Counted from the stretch's first letter, positions 34,359-42,944 are shown. The stretch: DNA of 64,000 nt from Desulforamulus ruminis DSM 2154 (GCF_000215085.1 NC_015589.1:2802120-2866119); one strand, 5' to 3'. The notes: generated from the sequence alone by a model not told the origin. Numbers and translations: made by a program.

Positions 34359-34788
34359 TTTACTGGTTGGATTGTGCTATCTTTTGGTTGGCATTATTTG
34401 CTTAATCATTGCGTTATCATATGAGTTGGAATTCGCAAACCTATTATTTGGATTTGCAGGCGGAGGTATTTGTGGTGGATCCGTGATGATATGGAAATAT
34501 TATTACTGGACAAAACCGGAAAACAAAGTGAAATACCAAGAAAAGCTAGAGGATGAAGCCATCCATTTAAAAGACGAAAGAAAAACCATGCTGCGGGATA
34601 AATCCGGAAGATATGCTTATATTATCGGATTAGCTGTAATCTCCGTTTCCATCGTTATTTTTTCAATCCTTGGCAGTTTAAACCTTATAACAAACTCTAA
34701 ATTGATGATTTTATATTTAGGTGGGCTTTTAGTGTTTCAATACGTTATTGGCTTGGTTATATACAACTATCTAAGTGAAAAATATTAA
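34345..34788 (+). CDS. Small membrane protein paired with XRE regulator
   Basis: 147 residues from ATG 34345 (GGGGAAAAAGTA upstream). Two N-terminal hydrophobic segments (LLVGLCYLLVGIICLIIAL; ANLLFGFAGGGICGG), a charged loop, and two more at the C-terminus (YIIGLAVISVSIVIFSIL; LYLGGLLVFQYVIGLVIYNY). Related to the DUF3796/DUF2178-like membrane partners of small XRE regulators. Function unknown. Confidence 0.7.
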   Translation: MKKNNLLVGLCYLLVGIICLIIALSYELEFANLLFGFAGGGICGGSVMIWKYYYWTKPENKVKYQEKLEDEAIHLKDERKTMLRDKSGRYAYIIGLAVISVSIVIFSILGSLNLITNSKLMILYLGGLLVFQYVIGLVIYNYLSEKY

Positions 34789-34810
34789 TTTTCCTTATTG
34801 AACGTAATGA

Positions 34811-34869
34811 GAAGCAAGGAGATTTGCTTCCCATTTTATCAATCCTGCACTGTTTTCATCGCCTATAAA
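34811..34869 (+). repeat. Hairpin plus conserved tail, copy 3 of 3
   Basis: GAAGCAA/TTGCTTC stem (34811-34830) followed by CCATTTTATCAATCC and GCACTGTTTTCATCGCCTAT. Same layout as the copies at 23107 and 24374. Confidence 0.5.
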
Positions 34870-34972
34870 TTAGCCGCGGGTATTCCTACAAAACCATGCA
34901 AAACCGGCACCGGTAAAGTCGGATATAATAATTTAATTCTTGATACAATGCAAACAGAAGGAGGTCATGGAT

Positions 34973-35842
34973 ATGGATGGGCTAAAACAGATGAATCTGG
35001 CCATGAACTATATTGAAGAAAATTTAGCCGGAGAAATTGACCTCCAGCAAGTGGCAAGGCTTGCTTGCTGCTCGGAATATCACTTTAGGAGGATGTTTTC
35101 ATTCTTATCCGGCCTGACCCTTGGTGAATATATCCGTCTCCGAAGGCTTACTCTGGCCGCATTGGAACTTCATAATCACAACATTAAAGTCATTGATCTG
35201 GCCGTTAAATATGGATATGATTCACCGGATTCCTTTACCAGGGCATTCCAAGGATTTCATGGCCTAACTCCCAAGGAGGCAAGAAGAAACGGAGCTTCAT
35301 TAAAAGCTGTTCCACCAATGACTTTCCAGTTAACAATCAAAGGAGGGAATCAAATGAACTATCGTATTGAAGAAAAGGGCGCTTTTCAAATCGTTGGTAT
35401 TAAAAAGCGGATGACCCTAATTTTCGAGGGGGTTAATCCGCAAATGGATTCGATGTGGCAAAGTTTGACCATGGAGGATATAAAAGAACTCAAAACAATG
35501 TCTAATATAGAACCAACGGGAATTCTATGTGTTTCCGCAAACTTTGAGGAACGGGTTGTTGAAGGTACGGAATTCGATCAGTACATCGGGGTTGCCACTA
35601 CAAAGCCTACTCCGGAACACTGGAGTGTTATGCCGGTAGAGGCGTCTACTTGGGCCGTGTTTACCGCAGTAGGGGAATTTCCTAAAGCTTTACAGGACAC
35701 CTGGGCCAAAATCTACTCCGAATGGTTTCCCACATCCGGTTATGAATTAACCGGCGGACCGGAGATATTGTGGAACGAAAGTAAGGATACCAGTCTTCCC
35801 AACTATAAAAGTGAGATTTGGATTCCTGTTGTAAAAAAATAA
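34973..35842 (+). CDS. AraC-family regulator with GyrI-like effector domain
   Basis: 289 residues from ATG 34973 (AAGGAGG 8 nt upstream; the closer ATG at 34967 is badly spaced). N-terminal two-HTH AraC domain: [34 protein letters not shown] and [18 protein letters not shown], then SPKEAR-like TPKEARR. C-terminal ~160 residues (about 125-289) are a GyrI-like/Rob-type ligand-binding domain with [20 protein letters not shown] and WIPVVKK at the end. Such proteins sense hydrophobic or cationic compounds and switch on efflux. No transporter is adjacent, so targets are unknown. Confidence 0.88.
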   Translation: MDGLKQMNLAMNYIEENLAGEIDLQQVARLACCSEYHFRRMFSFLSGLTLGEYIRLRRLTLAALELHNHNIKVIDLAVKYGYDSPDSFTRAFQGFHGLTPKEARRNGASLKAVPPMTFQLTIKGGNQMNYRIEEKGAFQIVGIKKRMTLIFEGVNPQMDSMWQSLTMEDIKELKTMSNIEPTGILCVSANFEERVVEGTEFDQYIGVATTKPTPEHWSVMPVEASTWAVFTAVGEFPKALQDTWAKIYSEWFPTSGYELTGGPEILWNESKDTSLPNYKSEIWIPVVKK

Positions 35843-35911
35843 ATCGCATTTATCATGTTACTCAAGACCCTTCTAGTACTCTTGAAAAACATGAGAATGG
35901 TATACGCTGTT

Positions 35912-35950
35912 AAAAGGAAGCGGCAGACATCTCCTCGCCGCTTCCTTTTG
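35912..35950. terminator. Bidirectional terminator
   Basis: AAAAGGAAGCGG/CCGCTTCCTTTT stem with T/A-runs on both sides, between convergent genes. Confidence 0.9.
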
Positions 35951-35955
35951 TGTTA

Positions 35956-36204
35956 TTATCCGTTCTGCTTGCTTTCCCATGCAGGAAGTTTGGCCAAGGT
36001 ACGAATGGCCATCTGATGGGCCGCTTCCTCATCCAGACCCTGTGTACGGATGAGAAATTTTGTAGTGCCTTCAAGCTTTTCCGGGTAAGACTGCATGGAA
36101 CCATCCGGTCTCGCACAATAGATGCAGTAATCCTTGCTTTCATCCTTTAACGGATAATCAGACGGCTTGGTCATTGGCATACCGCAGGCAATGCATGTTT
36201 TCAA
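35956..36204 (-). CDS. Putative zinc-ribbon protein, 82 aa
   Basis: Starts at TTG 36204 with AGGAGG 8 nt upstream. CIACGMPM near residue 4 and CIYCARPDGSM near residue 27 form a C..C...C..C zinc ribbon; the rest (FLIRTQGLDEEAAHQMAIRT) is helical. This matches the putative-zinc-ribbon-domain family of small proteins of unknown role. It follows the TetR gene on the same strand, with a possible gene relic between. Confidence 0.75.
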   Translation of the reverse strand: MKTCIACGMPMTKPSDYPLKDESKDYCIYCARPDGSMQSYPEKLEGTTKFLIRTQGLDEEAAHQMAIRTLAKLPAWESKQNG

Positions 36205-36224
36205 AGTAATTTCCTCCTTTTATC

Positions 36225-36342
36225 TTAAGCATTTTCATAAGCTTCCAATGCGGTAACGGGACAATAGGCTATGTCCTTTGCAGCGGCGCGGTCATTGTTT
36301 AACAAAAATGGTTTATAACACGGTGAAAGATTAATAGGGCAT
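36225..36342 (-). pseudogene. Start-less small Cys ORF (CPINLSPCYK...)
   Basis: Minus-strand frame CPINLSPCYKPFLLNNDRAA followed by KDIAYCPVTALEAYENA and a stop. A good ribosome binding site (GGAGGGAGG) and an ATG precede it, but that ATG is in another frame and stops after three codons. A one-base change would restore an ORF of about 40 codons, so this is either a broken small gene or a sequencing error. No family recognised. Confidence 0.35.
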
Positions 36343-36357
36343 GATCCTCCCTCCTTA

Positions 36358-36960
36358 TTACTTTTCTTCCGGTGACCTTTGAATTAACTTGCTATAATTG
36401 TCAATCAGCGTTTTACCATATCGTTTTATTACATGTCCTTCCGGAGCAAATAAGTCGCTGTTGGCAAGATAATAATGCACCAGTCCTACCCACATATTAA
36501 AAAGCAGATGGGTGGGGATATCAATACCCCTGCCCCTTTGTCTTTCACGTTCAGCAACCTGACTAAAATGAAAGGATATGGCGGATTGAACCGAAACCCA
36601 AACATCTCTTGCGGCAAGGGGCAACAATCGGTTTTCTATCACCAGCCGGGTATAAAATGGTTCAAACTCCATAATTCCCGCCAAATGGGCTGCTAAAACC
36701 TCCTCCATATGCTCGCAGGAATCCGCAAGTTCATGGGTGCGTAAAGCAATTTTTCTTCCGTAGGTTTCAATCACCTCGGTAATCAACACTTCCTGCGTTC
36801 GGAAATGGGCAAATACGGTGCCGTGAGAAACGCCGGCAGCCTGTGCAATGTCCGACATGCGGGTATTCATGATGCCGCGCTGGGCAAAGACCTCAAAAGC
36901 CTTTTCCAAGAGCGCTTCCCTGGTTTGTTCCTTTTGTAATTGCCGGTTAGTTTTTTTCAT
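36358..36960 (-). CDS. TetR/AcrR-family transcriptional regulator
   Basis: 200 residues. The N-terminal HTH (ALLEKAFEVFAQRGIMNTRM, SDIAQAAGVSHGTVFAHFRT) is standard TetR; the C-terminal ligand domain is helical and ends near residue 190. It is transcribed away from the metal-sensor/exporter pair at 37118-38470. Target genes not evident; it may control the zinc-ribbon gene behind it. Confidence 0.88.
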   Translation of the reverse strand: MKKTNRQLQKEQTREALLEKAFEVFAQRGIMNTRMSDIAQAAGVSHGTVFAHFRTQEVLITEVIETYGRKIALRTHELADSCEHMEEVLAAHLAGIMEFEPFYTRLVIENRLLPLAARDVWVSVQSAISFHFSQVAERERQRGRGIDIPTHLLFNMWVGLVHYYLANSDLFAPEGHVIKRYGKTLIDNYSKLIQRSPEEK

Positions 36961-37025
36961 TTTATTGACTCCATAATCATTGATTCTTTAGTCATTATAA
37001 ATTAACCAAATAATTTTGTCAAACA

Positions 37026-37085
37026 TTGATTTTCCAAATTTGGAATGCTATAATCCCCTTATCCCCCCCAGGGGGATAAGGGGAT
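37026..37085 (+). promoter_or_regulatory. Promoter and G/C-tract palindromic operator of the metal sensor operon
   Basis: TTGATT (37026-37031), 17-bp spacer, TATAAT (37049-37054). Directly on the start region lies the palindrome ATCCCCTTATCCCCC (37053-37067) / GGGGGATAAGGGGAT (37071-37085). CsoR/RcnR-type repressors bind G/C tracts flanked by A/T exactly like this. Confidence 0.85.
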
Positions 37086-37117
37086 GCTTTTACCCAAGAA
37101 AATAAGGAGGGTCTAAT

Positions 37118-37399
37118 ATGAACGAGCATCACCACCATGCCCATGAAAATACAAAGCTGATTATCAACAGGCTTTCACGAGCCATTGGTCACTTGGAATC
37201 CGTAAAAAAGATGGTGGAAGACGGTAGAGAATGCAGTGAAATTTTAATACAAATTGCGGCTGTAAAATCCGCTGTCAACAATATTGGTAAACTAATTCTC
37301 CAGGATCACATCAGTCATTGCATCGTCAACGCGGTTGAGACAGGGGACAAAAAAGTTTTAGATGATTTAAACCGCGCTATTGATCAATTTATTAAATAG
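37118..37399 (+). CDS. CsoR/RcnR-family metal-sensing repressor
   Basis: 93 residues, DUF156 fold: RLSRAIGHLESVKKMVEDGR, then C-S-EILIQIAAVKSAVNNIGK and HISHCIVNAVETGD. The N-terminal HHHHAHEN stretch adds histidines next to the usual start; H and C positions (H3-type N-terminal His, C near residue 40, H near 64, and a further Cys at 68) match RcnR-like nickel/cobalt or CsoR-like sites only partly, so the metal is open. It represses its operon until metal binds. The exporter gene begins 19 bp after its stop. Confidence 0.88.
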   Translation: MNEHHHHAHENTKLIINRLSRAIGHLESVKKMVEDGRECSEILIQIAAVKSAVNNIGKLILQDHISHCIVNAVETGDKKVLDDLNRAIDQFIK

Positions 37400-37417
37400 C
37401 GCAAAGGAGAGGTTGTT

Positions 37418-38470
37418 TTGAAACCAAAAACTCAGCCCGCGATCTTTTCAGCAATACTGGCGGCCGTACTGTTTGGCGTCAGTTCGCCCGTTTCCAAAAT
37501 GTTACTCACGGAAATACCACCGGCATTGATGGCTGCGCTGCTTTACCTTGGTGCAGGAATCGGTATTTCCTTCATTAGCCTGTTGAGACAGGTAAGGGCC
37601 CGAGAACAAAGGGAAGCCAAGATTACCAGAAAAGAAATTCCCTTTGTTTTGGCAATGATTGTTTTGGACATAGCCGCCCCGGTTTTTTTAATGGTAGGAT
37701 TGACCCTGACCACGGCCGCTAACGCCTCCCTTCTGAACAATTTTGAAATTGTAGCCACTTCCCTGATTGCTCTCTTTCTCTTTAAAGAATCCATCGGCAG
37801 ACGGCTCTGGATTGCCATTGCTCTCATTACCCTATCCAGTATGATTTTATCCGTGAAGGATTTGCACAGCTTTTCCTTTTCCCTTGGCTCAGTGTTTGTC
37901 CTGCTGGCTTGTATCTGCTGGGGTTTTGAAAACAACTGCACAAGAATGCTGTCGTTAAAAAACCCCATGCAAGTAGTCATTATCAAAGGCTTTGGCTCCG
38001 GCCTCGGTTCATTATTGATTGCCTTATGGCTAAAGGAGCAACCTGGGCCTATGGGGTATATCCTGACGGCACTTTTACTGGGCTTTTTTGCCTATGGGCT
38101 CAGTATTTTCTTTTATGTTTCCGCCCAAAGAGAACTGGGCGCCGCAAGAACAAGCGCTTATTACGCCATTGCGCCCTTTGTTGGTGTTGGATTCTCCTTT
38201 CTCCTGTTAAGGGAAACGCCTACGGCCTCCTTTGGGCTGGCTCTGCTGATCATGATTGCGGGTGCTTACTTTGCTTCAACGGAAAAGCATGAACACATCC
38301 ATGCACACCCGTTTATATCCCATGAGCATCGACACAGCCATGCCGACGGGCATCACCATCATGTGCATGATGAGCCTGTAACCGGAGAACACAGCCACCT
38401 GCACACCCATGAAGAACTGGTGCATGTCCACAGCCACACACCGGATATTCACCATGTCCATGCCCATTAA
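37418..38470 (+). CDS. EamA/DMT-family transporter with His-rich C-terminal tail
   Basis: 350 residues starting at TTG 37418 (AAAGGAGAGG upstream). Ten hydrophobic segments in two EamA halves (FSAILAAVLFGVSSPVSKML at the start, AYYAIAPFVGVGFSFLLL in the second half) fill residues 1-285. The last ~65 residues contain about 27 histidines (for example EHRHSHADGHHHHVHDE), a clear metal-binding tail. With a CsoR/RcnR-type repressor in front and a G-tract operator, it is most likely a metal (Ni, Co, Cu or Zn) exporter. This role is inferred; most DMT proteins move organic metabolites. Confidence 0.82.
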   Translation: MKPKTQPAIFSAILAAVLFGVSSPVSKMLLTEIPPALMAALLYLGAGIGISFISLLRQVRAREQREAKITRKEIPFVLAMIVLDIAAPVFLMVGLTLTTAANASLLNNFEIVATSLIALFLFKESIGRRLWIAIALITLSSMILSVKDLHSFSFSLGSVFVLLACICWGFENNCTRMLSLKNPMQVVIIKGFGSGLGSLLIALWLKEQPGPMGYILTALLLGFFAYGLSIFFYVSAQRELGAARTSAYYAIAPFVGVGFSFLLLRETPTASFGLALLIMIAGAYFASTEKHEHIHAHPFISHEHRHSHADGHHHHVHDEPVTGEHSHLHTHEELVHVHSHTPDIHHVHAH

Positions 38471-38493
38471 GTGCTGTGTCCCATCGGGACATC

Positions 38494-38520
38494 AGACATC
38501 TTGTTTGAAAAATGATGTCT
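38494..38520 (+). promoter_or_regulatory. Inverted repeat AGACATC-N13-GATGTCT upstream of the GntR gene
   Basis: Arms at 38494-38500 and 38514-38520. The half site AGACATCA recurs at 39301-39308 between the -35 and -10 of ilvD, suggesting one regulator acts on both. Confidence 0.5.
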
Positions 38521-38563
38521 GCAGAGTATAATAGAGTTAATCTTTTTATAGGGAGGATCCCCT

Positions 38564-39250
38564 GTGACCAAAAAAGGAAGAACTCTTGCTGAAAATGTGG
38601 CGGACGAACTTCTAGCCATGATTACCATTGATAAAAAATTTAACTATGGAGACAAGCTCCCCAATGAAAATGAGCTTTCTGCGGATTTACAAGTGAGCCG
38701 CACCACCCTGCGGGAGGCCATTCGTATTTTAGTCGCTCACCATGTTTTAGAAATTAAACGGGGAAAAGGAACCTATGTAAAAAACAACCGGGAGTTAAAC
38801 GAGGAGTTTAGTTTAAAGGGGCTTTCCACCTTCCCCATGGATGTAAAGGACTTATATGAGATGCGTCTGATTTTTGAGCCGCAATCAGCCTATTATGCCG
38901 CAAAGCGTGCGACAGACAAAGAGCTTGAGCGTATTCTGTATTATGGCAGACTGGAAGAGGAACAGATTTTGAAAAAGGAAGATCGGACCGAGGCTGAACA
39001 GGCCTTTCATAAAGCCATTGCCAAGGCAACCCATAACGAGTTTATGAACCGGCTGATGCCCATCCTTTACCAGGCCATTGACAAGGGGGTCCTTTTATCT
39101 GACACCAATGAAGAAATAGTGCAGAATACTTTGCATGACCACCGGATGATTATGGAGTTTTTATCAAAACGGGATGCGGAAGGAGCAAAAACCGCCATGA
39201 AGCTGCATATCCTTCACGCCATGAGGGGCTTTGGAATTACAGAAGAATAA
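38564..39250 (+). CDS. FadR-type GntR transcriptional regulator
   Basis: 228 residues from GTG 38564 (GGGAGGATC upstream). Winged helix with YGDKLPNENELSADLQVSRT followed by TLREAIRILVAHHVLEIKRG, then the all-helical FCD ligand domain (LYEMRLIFEPQSAYYAAKRA; HKAIAKATHNEFMNRLMP; DHRMIMEFLSKRD) that binds a metal and an organic acid. Placed 110 bp ahead of ilvD on the same strand, so it probably controls that gene and itself. Confidence 0.9.
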   Translation: MTKKGRTLAENVADELLAMITIDKKFNYGDKLPNENELSADLQVSRTTLREAIRILVAHHVLEIKRGKGTYVKNNRELNEEFSLKGLSTFPMDVKDLYEMRLIFEPQSAYYAAKRATDKELERILYYGRLEEEQILKKEDRTEAEQAFHKAIAKATHNEFMNRLMPILYQAIDKGVLLSDTNEEIVQNTLHDHRMIMEFLSKRDAEGAKTAMKLHILHAMRGFGITEE

Positions 39251-39263
39251 TTTTTAACCCGGG

Positions 39264-39292
39264 CTGTTTTCAGTAATGAAGACAGTTTTTTA
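39264..39292 (+). terminator. Terminator after the GntR gene
   Basis: CTGTTTTC/GAAGACAG stem, 6-nt loop, then TTTTTTA. Confidence 0.75.
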
Positions 39293-39321
39293 TTGACATA
39301 AGACATCATACAACCTATATT
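39293..39321 (+). promoter_or_regulatory. ilvD promoter
   Basis: TTGACA (39293-39298), 17 bp, TATATT (39316-39321). A copy of the AGACATCA half site lies in the spacer. Confidence 0.75.
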
Positions 39322-39363
39322 ATAATTAGACAACATTTATTTTTGTAGTGAGGTGCTTAAATA

Positions 39364-41025
39364 ATGAACAGTGCCGTAGTAACCCAAAGTGCCCCCAAAC
39401 GGGCATTATTCCACGCCCTGGGGTTGACCCATGAGGAAATGGCAAGACCGTTGGTCGGCATCGTCAGTTCCCAAAACGATGTAGTCCCAGGACATATGAA
39501 TCTGGATAAAATTGTGGATGCGGTAAAGCTGGGGGTGGCCATGGCCGGGGGAACTCCCCTTGTCTTCCCCGCCATCGCCGTATGTGACGGCCTGGCCATG
39601 GGCCATCAGGGAATGAAATATTCCCTGGCCACTCGCGAGTTGATTGCCGACTCCACTGAAGCCATGGCACTGTCCCATGCCTTCGATGCTCTGGTCATGG
39701 TTCCGAACTGTGATAAAAACGTTCCGGGGTTGTTAATGGCTGCCGCGCGATTGAATATCCCCACCCTATTTGTCAGCGGCGGGCCAATGCTTGCAGGTAA
39801 AGTGGATGGTCAAAAAATCAGCTTTTCCAGTGTTTCAGAAGCAGACAGCGCCTTCCAGGCCGGCAAAATTTCCAGGGAAAAACTATTGGAATTTGAACAC
39901 AAAGCCTGCCCCACCTGCGGTTCCTGTTCAGGCATGTATACGGCCAACAGCATGAACTGCCTGACAGAGGTGCTGGGGATGGGGCTGCAGGGCAACGGCA
40001 CCATTCCGGCAGTTTATTCGGAACGCATTCAGCTTGCAAAACACGCAGGCATGCAGATAATGGAACTGCTGAAAAGGAATATCCGTCCCAGGGATATTCT
40101 GACCGAGGATGCTTTTAAAAATGCCTTAACCCTGGATATGGCCTTGGGCTGCAGTACCAACAGCCTGCTGCATCTGCCTGCCATCGCTCATGAATGCGGC
40201 ATGGAATTAAATCTTGATCTGGCCAATGAAATCAGTGACAAAACGCCGAATCTCTGCCACCTGGCGCCTGCCGGACCTACCTATATCGAAGATCTGCACG
40301 AAGCCGGCGGTATCTACGCCGTGATGAATGAGGTCAATAAATTAGGCTTGCTCAATACCGATTTGATGACCTGCACAGGCAAGACGGTTGGGGAAAATAT
40401 TGCAGGCTGCATCAATAAAAATAAGTCGGTCATCCGGCCTGTGGAAAATCCTTATAGCCAAACAGGCGGAATTGCAGTATTAAAAGGAAATCTGGCTCCC
40501 GATTCCTGTGTTGTCAAGCGTTCTGCCGTTGCCCCCGAAATGCTGAAACATCAGGGCCCGGCCAAAGTATTTGACTGTGAAGAAGATGCCATGCAGGCAA
40601 TTCATTCGGGCAAAATTACCTCAGGCGATGTTATTGTAATCCGGTATGAAGGCCCGAAAGGCGGGCCGGGCATGAGGGAAATGCTAAATCCTACCTCTGC
40701 CATTATGGGATGCGGACTTGGCGAAAGCGTCGCACTGATTACCGACGGACGATTCAGCGGGGCAACCAGGGGCGCGGCTATCGGCCATGTTTCTCCTGAG
40801 GCAGCGGTTGGAGGCAATATTGCTTTGATTGAAGATGGAGACATGATCCAAATTGATATTATGGCCAATGAAATTAACTTTATCATCAGTGATGGCGAAC
40901 TGGAAAAACGCAGGGCAAACTGGCAGCCAAGAAAGCCTCAAATCACAACCGGATACCTTTCCAGATATGCTGCCTTGGTTACGTCCGGAAACAAAGGCGC
41001 CGTTTTAGAAATTCATAAGCAATAA
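39364..41025 (+). CDS. ilvD: Dihydroxy-acid dehydratase
   Basis: 553 residues, the normal length for IlvD. It dehydrates 2,3-dihydroxy-3-methylbutanoate (and the isoleucine analogue) to the 2-keto acid in branched-chain amino-acid synthesis, using an iron-sulfur cluster. Landmarks: [54 protein letters not shown] (cluster cysteines), [29 protein letters not shown] and [11 protein letters not shown]. The IlvD/Edd family also includes sugar-acid dehydratases; the isolated position behind a GntR gene makes that a minor alternative, although the sequence looks like DHAD. Confidence 0.92.
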   Translation: MNSAVVTQSAPKRALFHALGLTHEEMARPLVGIVSSQNDVVPGHMNLDKIVDAVKLGVAMAGGTPLVFPAIAVCDGLAMGHQGMKYSLATRELIADSTEAMALSHAFDALVMVPNCDKNVPGLLMAAARLNIPTLFVSGGPMLAGKVDGQKISFSSVSEADSAFQAGKISREKLLEFEHKACPTCGSCSGMYTANSMNCLTEVLGMGLQGNGTIPAVYSERIQLAKHAGMQIMELLKRNIRPRDILTEDAFKNALTLDMALGCSTNSLLHLPAIAHECGMELNLDLANEISDKTPNLCHLAPAGPTYIEDLHEAGGIYAVMNEVNKLGLLNTDLMTCTGKTVGENIAGCINKNKSVIRPVENPYSQTGGIAVLKGNLAPDSCVVKRSAVAPEMLKHQGPAKVFDCEEDAMQAIHSGKITSGDVIVIRYEGPKGGPGMREMLNPTSAIMGCGLGESVALITDGRFSGATRGAAIGHVSPEAAVGGNIALIEDGDMIQIDIMANEINFIISDGELEKRRANWQPRKPQITTGYLSRYAALVTSGNKGAVLEIHKQ

Positions 41026-41128
41026 TACAAAAACAGCTAAATATCACAAAAATGTTAAACTTCCGTGACAGGATTGTAAAAGCGCCTTGGTATATTTAAG
41101 TCAACAAATATTACGGAGGTGCCGAAAA

Positions 41129-41440
41129 ATGAAAAAATTTTTAGGGATGATGCTGGTACTGGCCATGGCGGTCATGTTTGTGGTTCCGGCCTTTGCTGCC
41201 GACACCAGCGACAACAACAGTGCCAAAAGCTGGTTTCAGCAAATGTTTGATTTCCACAAAGCACAAGTGGACCAGGCTGTGAAAGACGGGCAACTGACGG
41301 AGGAACAAGGTAAGGCTTATAAGGAGCAATTTAATCAGATGTATCAGTTCCACCAAGAAAACGGTTTTGTTTGCCCCATGGGCGGCCCCGGCTACGGCAT
41401 GGGATATGGCCGGAATATGATGAACGGTTATAGCTACTAA
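41129..41440 (+). CDS. Secreted DUF2680-domain protein
   Basis: 103 residues. Signal peptide KKFLGMMLVLAMAVMFVVPA followed by FAADTSD; mature part with the DUF2680 pattern FHKAQVDQAVKDGQLTEEQG and a Met/Gly/Tyr-rich end (GPGYGMGYGRNMMNGYSY). ATG 41129 follows ACGGAGGTG; earlier in-frame starts are not supported. The family occurs widely in spore-forming anaerobes; function unknown. Confidence 0.8.
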   Translation: MKKFLGMMLVLAMAVMFVVPAFAADTSDNNSAKSWFQQMFDFHKAQVDQAVKDGQLTEEQGKAYKEQFNQMYQFHQENGFVCPMGGPGYGMGYGRNMMNGYSY

Positions 41441-41448
41441 ATCAGTTT

Positions 41449-41476
41449 ACCCCGGCTAATTCCGGGGTTTTCTTTG
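41449..41476 (+). terminator. Terminator after the DUF2680 gene
   Basis: ACCCCGG/CCGGGGT stem, 6-nt loop, TTTTCTTTG. Confidence 0.85.
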
Positions 41477-41697
41477 TTTTCAGATCCTCTGTAATACTCA
41501 TTTTATATTGTCATAAAGACTTCTGCATGATAAAATTCACTAAATAAATTTCAATCATCAGCAGGATATTTACTAAAGTGAATAATTTAGATCGTGTACA
41601 CAAGAGACGACAGCATAAGTAGGCGTCTTTTTATTTTTCTAGGTGGTTCCTGGTCATTTGTATGTGTAAATGAATATCCTCGGAGAGGGGTTTTTAA

Positions 41698-41982
41698 ATG
41701 AAGATATACCTTCTCATTGGAATAGCCATCCCCCTTTTTATTGCCCTCCTATTTCGCTCTATGGACGCATTGATCAACTATTCTTTTTATATGGGTCTGG
41801 CCTTTTGGTTGATCTCCGGGCTTATTAACGGCGGTGCGGCAGGTAGTGGAGATAGAATACGAGCCCATTATCACGCCACTCCGAATGCCGACCGGGCGGA
41901 ACGTTCCAAATGGGCCGGTAAATTTTTTTATTTGGGTCTTCCCGGTATGGTGATTGGCATTATTTATTTGTTCAAAGGATGA
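41698..41982 (+). CDS. DUF5316-type small membrane protein
   Basis: 94 residues with three hydrophobic segments (LLIGIAIPLFIALLF; YMGLAFWLISGLIN; FFYLGLPGMVIGIIYLF) and the central SGDRIRAHYHATPNADRAER that recalls DUF5316 proteins. ATG 41698 lies 7-8 nt after GAGAGGGG. Function unknown. Confidence 0.65.
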   Translation: MKIYLLIGIAIPLFIALLFRSMDALINYSFYMGLAFWLISGLINGGAAGSGDRIRAHYHATPNADRAERSKWAGKFFYLGLPGMVIGIIYLFKG

Positions 41983-42106
41983 TGGATTAAATCAAAATAT
42001 TATCCAAAGGATTTAATCTTCCCAATCGGCACCACGTAGAATCCAGGGCAGCCCAGCGCAAGGCAAAAGCCTGATCTCCTTGCTATTTATTTTTTAAATT
42101 TAATGT

Positions 42107-42197
42107 TACTTTAATGTTCATCCGTTAAATTAATAATTGATCGACTTCTCATCACCTCCGTTTTAGGAGGCGCCGTCCTGCGGCGCCTCTTTTTTAT
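42107..42197 (+). ncRNA. Intergenic hairpin element, copy 1 (possible sRNA or riboregulator)
   Basis: Two mutually exclusive hairpins: CCTCC (42155-42159) with GGAGG (42166-42170), and GAGGCGCCG (42167-42175) with CGGCGCCTC (42181-42189), the second followed by TTTTTTTAT. This is the layout of an anti-terminator/terminator pair or of a small RNA ending in a strong terminator. A related copy lies at 43030-43124. Confidence 0.45.
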
Positions 42198-42245
42198 GGA
42201 ATTTTTGTATGTCGTCGTAGGTAGTTCGTGCGCAATAAACTCAAA

Positions 42246-42322
42246 ATATAGTAAATAAAAATTTACTATATTGCGTTTTTAAAATTGATTTTTCACATTA
42301 ATAGTAATATAATTATTACTAT
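42246..42322 (+). promoter_or_regulatory. Two palindromic operators upstream of the MarR gene
   Basis: ATATAGTAAAT-AAAA-ATTTACTATAT (42246-42271) and ATAGTAATA-TAAT-TATTACTAT (42301-42322). Both share ATAGTAA/TTACTAT, as expected for MarR-family dimers acting on their own promoter. Confidence 0.75.
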
Positions 42323-42340
42323 CAAGAAAGGAGCTTGTAA

Positions 42341-42772
42341 ATGAACGAAAAAATTGCCAAAGAATATATTGCTTTGCTGCCGAATTTATTTAATAGTTTT
42401 AGCGAATTGAACAGGGATTCAATAGAGTTATCCCATATGCAAAATCATGTAATTGAGTTTATGTATATGCAACAAAGAGCTTTGAATCTTAAAGAAATCA
42501 GCTCCGGTTTAGATATAGCAAAACAGCAGCTAACCAATATCATTGGTGATTTAGAAGTGGGGGGCTATGTGGTGAAAGTGCCTGATACTAAGGATCGACG
42601 CGCAGTCTTGGTGTCATTGGCGCTTGCAGGTAAAGAAATTGTAGATAAAAAATGGACGGGAATTTATCAAAAGTTTAGTAAAAATTTAACTAAATTAAGT
42701 GATGAAGAGAAATTGGATTTAAATTTTGCCCTTCATAAAGTGAATGTATTGTTGAAAAAGATGGAGGATTAA
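42341..42772 (+). CDS. MarR-family transcriptional regulator
   Basis: 143 residues. Winged-helix core with LKEISSGLDIAKQQLTNIIG, then LEVGGYVVKVPDTKDRRAVL, the D-x-R-D/R wing typical of MarR. ATG 42341 follows AAAGGAG. Two palindromes precede it. It is followed 4 nt later by a small membrane protein gene, forming a two-gene operon. Confidence 0.9.
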   Translation: MNEKIAKEYIALLPNLFNSFSELNRDSIELSHMQNHVIEFMYMQQRALNLKEISSGLDIAKQQLTNIIGDLEVGGYVVKVPDTKDRRAVLVSLALAGKEIVDKKWTGIYQKFSKNLTKLSDEEKLDLNFALHKVNVLLKKMED

Positions 42773-42776
42773 AAGC

Positions 42777-42944
42777 ATGAGTCAAAGAGAGCGAGTTTCA
42801 ATCATGAGTATAGGCGTGGTTATTGGTCTAGTGTTAGGTGTAATCTTTAAAAATATGTACCAATGTCTAGTTACCGGCATCCTAGTATCCTCGGCCATTA
42901 CAGTAATGTTAAGCCGACAAGCTAAAAAAGCAAATGGCAAGTGA
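42777..42944 (+). CDS. Small two-span membrane protein, 55 aa
   Basis: ATG at 42777, 4 nt after the MarR stop, with GGAGG inside the end of marR. Two hydrophobic segments (SIGVVIGLVLGVIF and CLVTGILVSSAITVML) and a Lys-rich tail. No family recognised; likely the target or partner of the MarR regulator. Confidence 0.65.
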   Translation: MSQRERVSIMSIGVVIGLVLGVIFKNMYQCLVTGILVSSAITVMLSRQAKKANGK

